Positions 31,297 to 40,060 of a stretch of DNA of 64,000 nt are shown here, piece by piece. Both the position numbers and the translations under genes were made by a program. The stretch's first letter is position 1. Each line of letters opens with the position of its first letter. Under the pieces are notes generated by a model. That model was given only the letters and a program-made list of their open reading frames with translations, did no database searches and was not told the origin of the DNA. Origin of the DNA: an uncultured Schlesneria sp. (lineage in GTDB: Bacteria; Planctomycetota; Planctomycetia; Planctomycetales; Planctomycetaceae); assembly GCA_903840265.1 (NCBI GenBank), contig CAIMFH010000159.1:1-64000 (forward strand). Direction: 5' to 3'.

Positions 31297-34257
31297 ATGT
31301 TCCAACTGCAATCCATCATCGACCGAATCAGAATCGTCCTTGCTCGGGAGCGATACGAAGTGTCTCCCGAGATCAAGGAGTTAGCCAGCGATTTCAGTGA
31401 CCAGACTCGCCAGCTCAACGAACGTCTGCGGCGTTGCGGTGAGTACCTGCGGCAAGGATTGCGATCGGAAGCGATTCACGAAGCCGAAACGGAACCGAGG
31501 CTATTGGATTGTGTCTCGGTCTTGGAAAGCTTTTCCGAGGAAGAACGAAACGCTTGGAAGGATGTGTGTGAGTTCCTGGACCTGCCAATCGGGGAACCAC
31601 TGCTTCGCAATGTCGCCATCATGGTGGATGAGGCCTACGCGGAGCAGGCGCCGCTGGAAAACCTGATGCGTCAGCACCGTAAGCTGGCTTTGCAACGGGC
31701 GCCACTGCCGATCCGCCTGAGATTGTTGCGCAAGCTCGCACAGGCAGACTCCAATGCCGAACATTGGACCGAGGATCTGACTCGCTTCGAAGAAGTTCGA
31801 CACGAACAGATCGCGCAAGAGGCGAGATCGCAGAAGAAGGTCATGTCGGTTGTCGCATTGGACGAACTGCTGACGGAGGCTAGTTCCAAGGAATGGATCG
31901 TTCCGCCTCCTCCAAAGATCGTGTCTTCAATTCGCACGATGCGACGTGAGGCCCTCCGTGGCGCTGCGCGGCAAAAACTGGCAGAGATCGAGCGTGAATT
32001 AAGCGAGGCCCATTCGGACAAGGACTACCAGAAGGGACGCACCGCATACGAACAGTGGCAGAGGGCCTTGCCCGTTGCCGAACTACCGGCTGACGATCCA
32101 CTGATCACTCGCACCCTGGCGGCATTGGCCTGGTGTGAACAGGAACAGACGCTGGAATCCGGCGAGACCGTCTGGCAGAACCACATTCACACGGTCGAAC
32201 TGGCACTCGAAAGTCCTCGTACCGACCAGCAATCGCTGGCGCGCCTCGTAGAACAAACGGGGCGAATGGGACGCGCGCTACCCGATCCGCTCGGTACACG
32301 CCTGACGGACAGATTGCGCGGATTGCGGGTCCAGCGAGGCCGTCGGCGAATCTTGGTCGGAGCGACCGCCTGCACGGGGGCCATTGCCATCGTTGCGATG
32401 GTCGTCATGATCATTCAATGGTCCAACGAAGTCTCGCAACGGAAAGAGATCACCAAACGCATCTACCAGATGACCGAACGAGGAGAAATAGAGCAGGCCG
32501 CGGAACTGTCGAAACAGTTTGATGCCCGTTGGCAGCACGTGCCCGATTGGCTTGATGCCAAGGCCAGCATCATGACCGCCCAGAAAGCTCTGGCGGATCG
32601 CGAACGCCGGTATGAGGCCTTGGTGTCGCAGATCGAGGCGGTTTCTGACACCGATGAGAAGGGCTTTGAGCGACTGGTTCGCGAAACAGAAGACCACGTC
32701 AACACACCACCCGTTAACGATGACTTGAAGCAGCGATTCGACCAGCGCAAGCGAATCCTGACTGCCGAACGTCAGAAAAAGAAGAACAAGCTTGAAGAAA
32801 GCCTGGCTGGCCGAGTAGCCGTTCAGGAATCAGAAATCAATTCGCTGGAAAACAAGTTCCTGGAGATGGAGTTAGCGGAATTCACGGCGATGCGCGACCG
32901 CATTCAAGGAGCCTTGACTGTATTGGCCGACTCCCCTGGTCTACCCAAGAACCTGGCAGACTCGGTCAACCTCCATCGATCTCGGCTGGACGACATTGAT
33001 CGAAAGAACTCCAAGGCGATTCGCCGCAAGCAGTTGTTTGCAGAACTGAGTAAGCATTCCAGAGTCCCTCACAACTCGCCCGCGCCGGGGGTTGACGGCT
33101 ACATCACCTCGTTGACCAAAGGTGCAGAGTCCCTGATCAAGTCGGACACGCTAGTCGAAGAATTGCAGAAGTCATCGCAGGAAGCGCCAGCTTGGAAGGC
33201 CGTCTACGCCGTGCAACAGGGGCTTCCTTCCGATCCAGCATTGATGTTCCCGATTGATCCACAAAAGCTCGCGTCGCGCAAGAAGGAGATCGTCCGCCTG
33301 ATCGAGCAACACCAGATGTGTCCGTTGCAGGATGTCCTGAAGACGTATTCCGCTCTGTTGAAAACGCTGGAAGAACGTCAAAACGCCGTGGAAACGTTTC
33401 GCAAGTACTTGGCCACCGAAGAAATGAACGGTCTGTTCGTCGTCTACTCGGTCACAACTCCACGACCGTATTACGTGAATGAGTCCGCGGAATTGAAATC
33501 GGGTAGCTTCTTTCGATGGTGCCGGCGCAACGAGAGCAGCCAAGTCAAACTCCCTTTTTTCAAGCTGAAAAATTCCAAGCCGGAAGATGCTCCACAGAAA
33601 CAGTTGGCAGAGAAACTCAGAGTTATTCTGAAAGAAATCGCGTATGACAACTGGAGTGATATCTGTCGGCGGCTTGTTGAAACGACACTGGAAGAACGCA
33701 ACCCGATTGCTTCAGATGTTGACCCACTTCTAAAACTTGAGATCGTGAACCGGATCAACGACATGGCGGTGAAAGGCAATTCCGATTGGAATACACAGAA
33801 GCGATTCCAGGACTTCGCGGAGCCACTGCAAGCTGCCAGAATCAAGTACGCCAATGCCGACTGGGCAGATCCCGAGGATAAGAATCTTGAAAAATATCGG
33901 GATACCGTCTCGGGGCTGGAACGCGGTGCCAAGCTGAATTCCGCCAATGTTTTCGCCACTTCGGAGGTGCCGTTTAAGGATCTGGCGAAGAAACTTCAAG
34001 ACCGCTATGAAGCGATCGGATTCATGTGGAAATTGGATGAACAGGCACCGCAAATCCAAATCCCGTTGAACCCTGGCAAGCCGTACCAGATCCTGGCCAG
34101 CGTTCCTCTGGAGAATGCCACTGCGACCGCCAACCTGCATCGTTTTGAAGTCGTGGGCGACATCAACTCGAAAGGGCAGATCGAGCCGAAACAGGACTCG
34201 TTGTTGAAATACTTCAGAGCTGGCCGTCTGTTGTTTGTCAAAACATCAAACGACTAG
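31297..34257 (+). CDS. Large coiled-coil membrane protein
   Basis: This 986-residue protein is dominated by charged helices. About 345 N-terminal residues form a helical, Arg/Glu-rich cytoplasmic region (DQTRQLNERLRRCGEYLRQGLRSEAIHEAE). A single membrane segment lies at about residues 350-373 (ILVGATACTGAIAIVAMVVMII). About 600 residues of coiled coil follow, including KKKNKLEESLAGRVAVQESEI and repeated KQF/RKR heptads, ending in a smaller globular C-terminal part. No catalytic motif is visible. It lies 15 bp after the GAP1-like gene and 51 bp before the protease gene. A scaffolding or force-transducing role is plausible but inferred from shape alone. Confidence 0.72.
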   Translation: MFQLQSIIDRIRIVLARERYEVSPEIKELASDFSDQTRQLNERLRRCGEYLRQGLRSEAIHEAETEPRLLDCVSVLESFSEEERNAWKDVCEFLDLPIGEPLLRNVAIMVDEAYAEQAPLENLMRQHRKLALQRAPLPIRLRLLRKLAQADSNAEHWTEDLTRFEEVRHEQIAQEARSQKKVMSVVALDELLTEASSKEWIVPPPPKIVSSIRTMRREALRGAARQKLAEIERELSEAHSDKDYQKGRTAYEQWQRALPVAELPADDPLITRTLAALAWCEQEQTLESGETVWQNHIHTVELALESPRTDQQSLARLVEQTGRMGRALPDPLGTRLTDRLRGLRVQRGRRRILVGATACTGAIAIVAMVVMIIQWSNEVSQRKEITKRIYQMTERGEIEQAAELSKQFDARWQHVPDWLDAKASIMTAQKALADRERRYEALVSQIEAVSDTDEKGFERLVRETEDHVNTPPVNDDLKQRFDQRKRILTAERQKKKNKLEESLAGRVAVQESEINSLENKFLEMELAEFTAMRDRIQGALTVLADSPGLPKNLADSVNLHRSRLDDIDRKNSKAIRRKQLFAELSKHSRVPHNSPAPGVDGYITSLTKGAESLIKSDTLVEELQKSSQEAPAWKAVYAVQQGLPSDPALMFPIDPQKLASRKKEIVRLIEQHQMCPLQDVLKTYSALLKTLEERQNAVETFRKYLATEEMNGLFVVYSVTTPRPYYVNESAELKSGSFFRWCRRNESSQVKLPFFKLKNSKPEDAPQKQLAEKLRVILKEIAYDNWSDICRRLVETTLEERNPIASDVDPLLKLEIVNRINDMAVKGNSDWNTQKRFQDFAEPLQAARIKYANADWADPEDKNLEKYRDTVSGLERGAKLNSANVFATSEVPFKDLAKKLQDRYEAIGFMWKLDEQAPQIQIPLNPGKPYQILASVPLENATATANLHRFEVVGDINSKGQIEPKQDSLLKYFRAGRLLFVKTSND

Positions 34258-34308
34258 GCGCAACTTCAAAACCGCAAGTCTACTGCTTCCCAGGCATTCG
34301 GGGCTGTC

Positions 34309-35967
34309 ATGGATCAAAATCGATATTACATCCGGTTGCGTGGAAAGACTCGCGGTCCCTATACGATCGAGCAATTGCGTCGACTCGTGTCTCGCGGCCA
34401 GTTCAGTCGAATGTACCAGGTCTCGACCGACAAGCTGGCATGGATTTCCGCCGCCGATCTGCGCGAAGTCTTCGCTATAGCTCAACCGGTGCCGACCGGA
34501 CCCCCGTCCCACGCATTCTCGCTGGCCGAGCAATGGTATTACGCGTCGGGCGATCAAAGACTCGGCCCCGTCTCACGCGATGAATTGCTGATGTCGCTTT
34601 CTGGAGGGCACCTCCCCGGTTCGGCTCTCGTCTGGCGCGAGGGCCTGTCGGACTGGCTTCCCGCCGAAATTGTCTTCGCGGAAGTGATTTCCTCGCCAAC
34701 TCTGCGCAGAAAATCAAAGGCACCCACTTTCTGGGCCGCAGTCTCACTTCTACTCGCCGCGGCCCTGGGGATCGGAACCGTCTTCTGGTGGCAGAACGAA
34801 GGTCGTCGAACACAACAAATTAACCGCAACGACGTTTCTCTCGCGGTAACCGACGGCGATACAAAAACTCCGAATGTTGTGAATACCGTTCCGGTGCCAG
34901 CTGAAGTCAAACCTGTCGAAGTGAAGCCAGCTGAAGTGACAACGGTTGAGGTCAAACCAGTTGAAGTCAAGCCAGCTGAAGCCCAACCAGTTGAAGTCAA
35001 AGAGAACAGCGGCGATGTTAAGAAGACGAGTGCGGTCAATGCTGTTGCGGAGTCCGGTGAAATCAGATCTGTGGAGGTCAAAGACAAGAGCGTCGTCTCG
35101 GTGATCAATGAGAGCGTCGGAATGGTTGGTCTCTATTTAAGTATCGATATGCACGATGGTGTGCGCCATGAAAAATGGATGGGGAACGGCAGTTGCTTCC
35201 TGGTCAATCGACAGGGACATGCCATTACCAACCGACACGTCGTGAAAGAGCATAAAGAATGGCAAAACGCAACAGGTAAGGGACGTATCGAAAGGCTGGT
35301 TCGGGCGCTATTGTCCGGCACCGATCTCACTGATTCGGTGACCAAAAAACAAATCGCGGCTATCGAAAAGCGGATGTCGCGCATCGCAAAGATTGCTCCT
35401 CATTGTGTGGTGTACTTTGCTGGCAAAGGATTTCCAGCGGAAGTTCACTATGTCAGTGGTCGCTTTGACATGGCCGTATTGAAAATTGAAGGGTTGCCTC
35501 CGTCCCCGTGGTTTGCCTTGAGTGCCGACAATGAATGTCCTCAAACTTCTCCGGTATTTGCATTTGGATTTCCCGGAACTTCCCAGGAAGCTGTGGCCGA
35601 TTCGGAGAAGGCATTCGAGATTGCCAGACAGCTAGGATCTTCGATAGACGACCTGCTCTTCGGAACGGACGATCATCGCAATGCAGTCAAATCAGGTTCA
35701 TTCGAGGTGTCGACGACGAGTGGAGAAGTTGAGCAGATTCAAGAGGAGACTGGCGGTATTTTCCATGCGAAGCATAGCGCCAGAATTAGCTGGGGGAACT
35801 CGGGTGGACCGCTGGTGCTTCGGGAAGGGAAGCCCGGAACCGTCTTTGGGATCAACACTCAATATATTCCCAAAGGGGTTGCTCCTGTTCCGGTGGCATT
35901 TCCGATCGCACAGATGAAAAAAGAGCTTGAACAAGATGCCAAAGTTCCAGATTTGAACTGGCGGTGA
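34309..35967 (+). CDS. Tandem-GYF, membrane-anchored trypsin-like serine protease
   Basis: This 552-residue protein has a clear modular order. GYF-type domain 1 (residues 5-55, YYIRLRGKTRGPYTIEQLRRLV) and GYF-type domain 2 (residues 72-120, WYYASGDQRLGPVSRDELL) are cytoplasmic. One membrane segment follows (residues 140-162), then a stalk of PVEVKPAEV-type repeats (residues 196-232). The C-terminal trypsin-like domain has a complete triad: H310 in TNRHVV, D387 in RFDMAVLKI and S498 in WGNSGGPL. The topology puts the protease outside the membrane and the peptide-binding GYF domains inside. It is the last gene of the block and the likely effector. HtrA-type PDZ domains are absent. Confidence 0.85.
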   Translation: MDQNRYYIRLRGKTRGPYTIEQLRRLVSRGQFSRMYQVSTDKLAWISAADLREVFAIAQPVPTGPPSHAFSLAEQWYYASGDQRLGPVSRDELLMSLSGGHLPGSALVWREGLSDWLPAEIVFAEVISSPTLRRKSKAPTFWAAVSLLLAAALGIGTVFWWQNEGRRTQQINRNDVSLAVTDGDTKTPNVVNTVPVPAEVKPVEVKPAEVTTVEVKPVEVKPAEAQPVEVKENSGDVKKTSAVNAVAESGEIRSVEVKDKSVVSVINESVGMVGLYLSIDMHDGVRHEKWMGNGSCFLVNRQGHAITNRHVVKEHKEWQNATGKGRIERLVRALLSGTDLTDSVTKKQIAAIEKRMSRIAKIAPHCVVYFAGKGFPAEVHYVSGRFDMAVLKIEGLPPSPWFALSADNECPQTSPVFAFGFPGTSQEAVADSEKAFEIARQLGSSIDDLLFGTDDHRNAVKSGSFEVSTTSGEVEQIQEETGGIFHAKHSARISWGNSGGPLVLREGKPGTVFGINTQYIPKGVAPVPVAFPIAQMKKELEQDAKVPDLNWR

Positions 35968-36005
35968 CAGGGACACCTCGGGAAGTGGCCAACGGTCAAT
36001 CGGCT

Positions 36006-37652
36006 TCAAAAAGGATAACCCAAATCGCTAGAACCCTCACCCGATTCTGGGAGACGAGGATTCAAGAACTGAGCGAGGCTGTTCGTGAACGACTCGCATT
36101 TCGCCGACAGGTCAGGACGGATCGACACGACATCGGCCAGCGATTCGGCGAAGTGAGTCAACGTCGGTTCGATGAGAGCCTCGGCGAGAGACGATTCGGA
36201 ATTTTGCAAAAGTTCACGCAGGTTACCGAAATCGCGATTGAGCTGATCGATGAATCGCTGTGCCTCCACGGCACTAGATTTACTCTTGAGGTTGACGATC
36301 AACTCGGCCAGGTGACCGCCGATACCGAATAGGCGGACACCCAGCGGCACGTCGTCGGCGTCTCCCAAGGAAAAGCTGGACGACCAGACTGAGTCTCTTT
36401 CCTCGCGTCCGAAGCCGGAAACCACCAAGCCCAGGCGTTTGCGTTCCTCCTGTTCGGCTGCAAAACGCCGATGGAATTCCTCCCGTTCGCGTTCTGTCGT
36501 CTCCCATTCCTCGCGCGTGCGATGGCGGTAGTCAAAGGCGAAGTCGTCATCCATGTTGCAGCCGTCCAAGTGCCAGAATACAGGTCCGGGCATGTCAGCC
36601 ATCATTTGGCAACACGGGCAGTCGGGGTCGACGATCGCTTCATGACCGCACACCCCTTCGGGGATTCGAGCGCGCTCGCGGGCGATGATGGAACGCGGCC
36701 TGCGTCCATGAAATTCCGGGTCAGGGCTGTCGAGCCATTCGTCCCGCTCGCATTCCAATCGAGGAACTTCGTTCGCGAGAAAATCACCGACGGTCAGCGA
36801 TTGCGGCCCATCCGCAATGGGTTGTACTTTTTCCAATTCAACGAGCCGGTCCCAGCAAGACCAGAGCAGCTCGCGAACCAGTTCATAGTAGAGGACAACT
36901 TCATGCGTACCGAAGCCACCATAGCGGAACGCGAACGACGACTCATTTAGTCCTGGCGGACATTCTCGTAGCAGCGACCATCGTTCCGACTGATCCTGCA
37001 GATCCCACTCGAGGTGATTGTGCCGCTCAAGCACCAGCTCGCGGGGGCAGGCTCCGTCCAAGTCGTCACGCGGCGTCAACAGCCAATTCGCATGAATGCC
37101 TTTGATTGTGTCGTCCACGACAAACGCCGTCGTTTTCCGCCGAGTATAGGCTGCGAAGGTCTCGCGTGCGACAAACTCGCTCAGAGGCCGACCGTAAAAG
37201 ACCGCGCGCGCATCAAGTGTTGACCGTGCGGCTCGTTCTCGTCGCCGCGTTGCTGCCAAAACGGACCACTGGCAACGATCGCTTGTGAACAACCAATCGT
37301 CCGCCAAGTGATAGCGCAGCCACGTATCTGTGCTGCATTTCCCGTCGTGATAATCGATTTCACCGATTGGTCCAGGCGACGAATACGTGGAATCGACAAG
37401 CACCAGCCGAGCGACGAGGTCGATGATAACAAGCCCGGCGTCATAGGGTTCTTCGTTGAGTCCGGAACGAAGATTCGAGAAGAAACGGCGATTCGGACTG
37501 CGTTTCTCGAAGCGGGCAAACGCGGTTTCCAGTTCCGCCAGTGTGACCGGGTCGGCGCTGAGCGCTGCGATTGCGCGGTCGGCCGAACTCCCGTGAACGG
37601 TACCAGACCAGTCGTGTCCGGCTTCCCGGACGACCAAACGAACTTCGCTCAT
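36006..37652 (-). CDS. Conserved-type protein of unknown function, partner of the 137-residue protein
   Basis: This 548-residue cytoplasmic-looking protein has no signal peptide or membrane segment. It contains a two-cysteine cluster, DPDCPCCQMMADMPGPVFWHLDGCNMDDDFAFDY, followed by charged helices (REEWETTEREREEFHRRFAAEQEERKRL). Its N-terminal half is rich in Trp, Arg and acidic residues (RCQWSVLAATRRRERAARST). I have a faint memory of the DGCNMDDDFAF segment in other planctomycete proteins but cannot name a family. Its start overlaps the stop of the upstream 137-residue gene by four bases (ATGA). It converges on the protease gene at 35967 with a 38-bp gap. Confidence 0.7.
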   Translation of the reverse strand: MSEVRLVVREAGHDWSGTVHGSSADRAIAALSADPVTLAELETAFARFEKRSPNRRFFSNLRSGLNEEPYDAGLVIIDLVARLVLVDSTYSSPGPIGEIDYHDGKCSTDTWLRYHLADDWLFTSDRCQWSVLAATRRRERAARSTLDARAVFYGRPLSEFVARETFAAYTRRKTTAFVVDDTIKGIHANWLLTPRDDLDGACPRELVLERHNHLEWDLQDQSERWSLLRECPPGLNESSFAFRYGGFGTHEVVLYYELVRELLWSCWDRLVELEKVQPIADGPQSLTVGDFLANEVPRLECERDEWLDSPDPEFHGRRPRSIIARERARIPEGVCGHEAIVDPDCPCCQMMADMPGPVFWHLDGCNMDDDFAFDYRHRTREEWETTEREREEFHRRFAAEQEERKRLGLVVSGFGREERDSVWSSSFSLGDADDVPLGVRLFGIGGHLAELIVNLKSKSSAVEAQRFIDQLNRDFGNLRELLQNSESSLAEALIEPTLTHFAESLADVVSIRPDLSAKCESFTNSLAQFLNPRLPESGEGSSDLGYPF

Positions 37653-38062
37653 GAGCTTGATCTCCGTTTTGTGGACTTCGGTGCCTCGCCGATCGTCTGG
37701 GGTGGATCAGACTTCAACTTCTCGTGCCATTTCACTAATTCGCGAAGTTTTGCCAGGTGATCGAGATCGACGTGATGGGCCTGCAAGGCACGTTGATACG
37801 ACGCTTGATTCTTCGTGCAGACCAGCGTGTACGGTCGGCCTTTGCGCTCTGTGACGTGGGTCGTGTCGAGTTTCTTGCCGTCGATCACATGGTGCAAATG
37901 TTGTCGGCGACGCTCGGCCAGGGGAAACCGGAGCGTCTGCGTGTTCGGGTCGTTGAGGAAGCGGCTGAGCTCTAGCGTCGTCGGCAAGCGGCCGTTCGCG
38001 CAGAACGTGCCTGGACGATCGATATTTTTCAATGTTTCGAGAAGTTGTTGCTGGACCCGCAT
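37649..38062 (-). CDS. Small basic protein, coupled to the 548-residue gene
   Basis: This 137-residue basic protein begins RVQQQLLETLKNIDRPGTFCANGRLPTTLELSRFL and contains FPLAERRRQHLHHVID and GRPYTLVCTKNQASYQRALQAHHVDL, ending in a Lys/Arg/Ser tail. The segment FPLxxxRRQHLH...TLVCTK looks like a conserved block, and the composition suits nucleic-acid binding. A GGGGAG sits six bases before the ATG, and the 3' end overlaps the next gene by four bases. Small basic protein plus larger partner with coupled translation is also the layout of toxin-antitoxin pairs, but no toxin fold is recognised. Confidence 0.65.
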   Translation of the reverse strand: MRVQQQLLETLKNIDRPGTFCANGRLPTTLELSRFLNDPNTQTLRFPLAERRRQHLHHVIDGKKLDTTHVTERKGRPYTLVCTKNQASYQRALQAHHVDLDHLAKLRELVKWHEKLKSDPPQTIGEAPKSTKRRSSS

Positions 38063-38541
38063 GGCCTACTCCCCAACTACTTACCCCCGAATCACTGTGT
38101 TTGAACCTTCAGCGCCGGGGGACGAATGAGTGCCAGTTCTATCCACTAAAAGCACCTGGTGCGGCGCACTGATACAGTGGCACCGAAGAGCCCTATCGTA
38201 CCCATCGCTGACTCCGCGACAAGCTGGCGGCGAAGAGGCGAAACCGCATGACAACGGTTCATCTGATTTCAACCCGCCATCAACCTAGTCTCGGCCTGTT
38301 GTCCGCTGCGTCAGATATTCAACTTCAGATTTTTTGCTCAATTCCAGCAAAAGAAGTTGCCAGCTGGGAAATCTGAACTAGGTTGACCGTATCGGTGACA
38401 AAAAATGATCAGTCGATAGTACTGGAACTTTGTCAGTTGATGCGGTGTAGCAAGGTTCAACCGGCGGCTCAATGCGCCGATTGGATGGGTTCTCCGACCC
38501 CTAACCATTCCGCGTGGACCATCGAATTGTAAGGATCGCTC
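38063..38541. other. Intergenic region with a nested inverted-repeat structure
   Basis: This 479-bp region between divergent units contains three nested helices. The outer pair is TCAACCTAGT (38280-38289) with ACTAGGTTGA (38377-38386). The middle pair is TTCAGATTT (38324-38332) with AAATCTGAA (38369-38377). The inner pair is TTTGCT (38333-38338) with AGCAAA (38346-38351). All pairs are perfect and mutually compatible, giving a candidate structured RNA or cruciform upstream of the pilus genes. No gene is supported. Confidence 0.5.
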
Positions 38542-38658
38542 ATGTTTCCGTTTTGGTGTGAATTGTCCGGCAGCCAGCTTCTCCAGTGGATTTCCAGCGG
38601 CATGGTTCTGCTGGTTTGTCTGGTGAACCTGGCCGCGGGACAGCGGAACGGCTACTGA
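38542..38658 (+). CDS. 38-residue membrane microprotein at the head of the pilus locus
   Basis: The ATG at 38542 is preceded by AAGGA at a spacing of six. The product MFPFWCELSGSQLLQWISSG... continues into one hydrophobic segment (MVLLVCLVNLAAG) and ends QRNGY. It has no prepilin cleavage site, so it is not an obvious Flp pilin. It sits 84 bp upstream of the prepilin peptidase start on the same strand, which suggests cotranscription with the pilus genes. The good ribosome site and clean membrane helix favour a real gene; I do not know a function. Confidence 0.5.
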   Translation: MFPFWCELSGSQLLQWISSGMVLLVCLVNLAAGQRNGY

Positions 38659-38742
38659 TCCAATCGCAGCCAGATGGCTGTCCGAAAGCTGGAGCTTTCG
38701 TCTAAAAAGTCACCCTCACTCGTTCAGAAAGGTAGTTGGAAC

Positions 38743-39294
38743 ATGGACTGGCAACAGTTCTTGCTCTCTCACTGGGAAGTTAAACTCGTCTCGGCAGTAT
38801 TGATTTTTGCTGCCTACATTGACGGTAAACAACTGAAGGTTCCGAACTGGATCACCTTCCCCATGGTCCTGTCGGGATTGCTGTATCATTCCATCGCCTA
38901 CGGTTGGACCGGGGCCTGCGATAGTGGAAACGGAATCTTCTGGGGCCTGCTCTGTCTGTTGCCGCTGTATGCGATTGGCGGCATGGGAGCCGGCGACGTG
39001 AAACTGATGGCAGGGATTGGTGCCTGGCTGGGAGCCGTCACAACTTGCTATGCATTCGCGGTCACAGTCGTTGTCGGAGCCTTGATGGCTGTCGTCATGA
39101 TCCTGCTCAGCGGACGAATTCAGCATCACGCACGTCAATTCGTGCATATTGCCTACGAAATCATGGTCATTCGCAACCCACGAGCTCTGTTTGCGACCGC
39201 CAAAGAACGTAAGCCAACGATGTACCTACTGCCTTACGGCATCCCGATTTGCATCGGTTCGATCATCTACTTCGTATACGCCGGTCTGATTTGA
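38743..39294 (+). CDS. cpaA: Prepilin peptidase (CpaA/TadV type)
   Basis: This 183-residue aspartyl peptidase cleaves Flp-type prepilin leaders at the inner membrane. The first catalytic aspartate lies in AAYIDGKQLKVPNWIT and the second in the GxGD motif GGMGAGDVKLMAGIGAWLGA. It has six hydrophobic segments and lacks the N-terminal methylation domain of PilD, as in short TadV proteins. I chose the ATG at 38743 because it starts right before the first membrane segment and has AGGTAG about seven bases upstream. It is followed by its own terminator, then cpaB. Confidence 0.88.
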   Translation: MDWQQFLLSHWEVKLVSAVLIFAAYIDGKQLKVPNWITFPMVLSGLLYHSIAYGWTGACDSGNGIFWGLLCLLPLYAIGGMGAGDVKLMAGIGAWLGAVTTCYAFAVTVVVGALMAVVMILLSGRIQHHARQFVHIAYEIMVIRNPRALFATAKERKPTMYLLPYGIPICIGSIIYFVYAGLI

Positions 39295-39707
39295 CCGAAC
39301 GATCTACGGATGTTGATGCGAATCGCACTGGCAGAAACGACAGCCCGCAAGTTCTTCACTTGCGGGCTGTTTTCTTGTCCTCTGCCAATTCTTGCCGGAC
39401 GCAAATTTCGGCTGCGACAGGAAAAACCTTGAGCTATGTTTGCGGAAATGCCACAGATTTGTGGCAAATTCACGGGACCGGCGGCACCAGTCGCCAGCGG
39501 GTTCCTGTCGTTACAACCGATAGCATCGTTAAAAGCTGAAGAGTTTGACTTCTGCCGGTCGATCAAAAGTGAGTAGTCGCGGTCTGTACCGCGAAAGGCT
39601 GACCGGCACGAGGAGTTCGTTGAAGTACTTGATTTGTGGATTACACCGTTTTGGAAGTCCTCTTCCAGACGGCCCTCGGCCACGACCTTTCCGTCGGAAC
39701 TCGAACT
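39295..39707. other. Spacer between prepilin peptidase and cpaB
   Basis: This 413-bp spacer holds the terminator at 39340-39377 and a small GCCACAGATTTGTGGC hairpin near 39450. The cpaB promoter should lie after these. No gene is supported. Confidence 0.4.
39340..39377 (+). terminator. Strong intrinsic terminator
   Basis: Perfect 12-bp arms (39340-39351 and 39359-39370) with a 7-nt loop are followed by TTTCTTG. It lies 45 bp after the prepilin peptidase stop, so cpaB needs its own promoter. Confidence 0.85.
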
Positions 39708-40022
39708 ATGAAAAACAAATCACTAATGCTGCTGATGGTTGCTGCAGGCTGCGGCCTGGTGGCAATGATTGGTGTTCAGCAGATCATGTCGACTGGAGAA
39801 ACGGCGCCTAAGACTCGGATTCTTGTCGCCCGGACCGAGATTGACGCAGGAACACAACTCGACAAGACAAATGTCGGATTCAAGGAATGGCCTGCCGAGG
39901 CGCTGCCGGAAGGAGCCATTCAAACAGAGGAAGAGTTTCTTGAGCGTGCTCTGAAGCACCGCGTTGGCCCCGGACAACCGATCTTGTTGACCGAACTCGG
40001 CAATAAAGGTGAGTACGGGATG

Positions 40023-40030
40023 CAAATCCA
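40023..40030 (+). repeat. Left copy of 8-bp target-site duplication
   Basis: CAAATCCA stands directly before the left terminal repeat and recurs at 45083-45090. A following G makes a 9-bp match if the shared G is counted. IS1-family elements make 8-9 bp duplications. Confidence 0.92.
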
Positions 40031-40060
40031 GGTACTGTCCGCCAACTTTGGACATGAAAA
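40031..40060 (+). repeat. Left terminal inverted repeat (30 bp)
   Basis: Starts GGTACTGTCCGCCAACTT and ends CATGAAAA. It is the exact reverse complement of 45053-45082. Confidence 0.95.

Noticed and set aside
34900-35020. Tandem repeat suggestive of a CRISPR or minisatellite
   Set aside because: The repetition is at the protein level (PVEVKPAEV units) inside a coding frame; unit lengths and sequence vary as expected for a stalk.
38280-38386. MITE interpretation of the nested inverted repeat
   Set aside because: No target duplication flanks the outer arms and no second copy is seen in the window, so it is kept only as a structured region.
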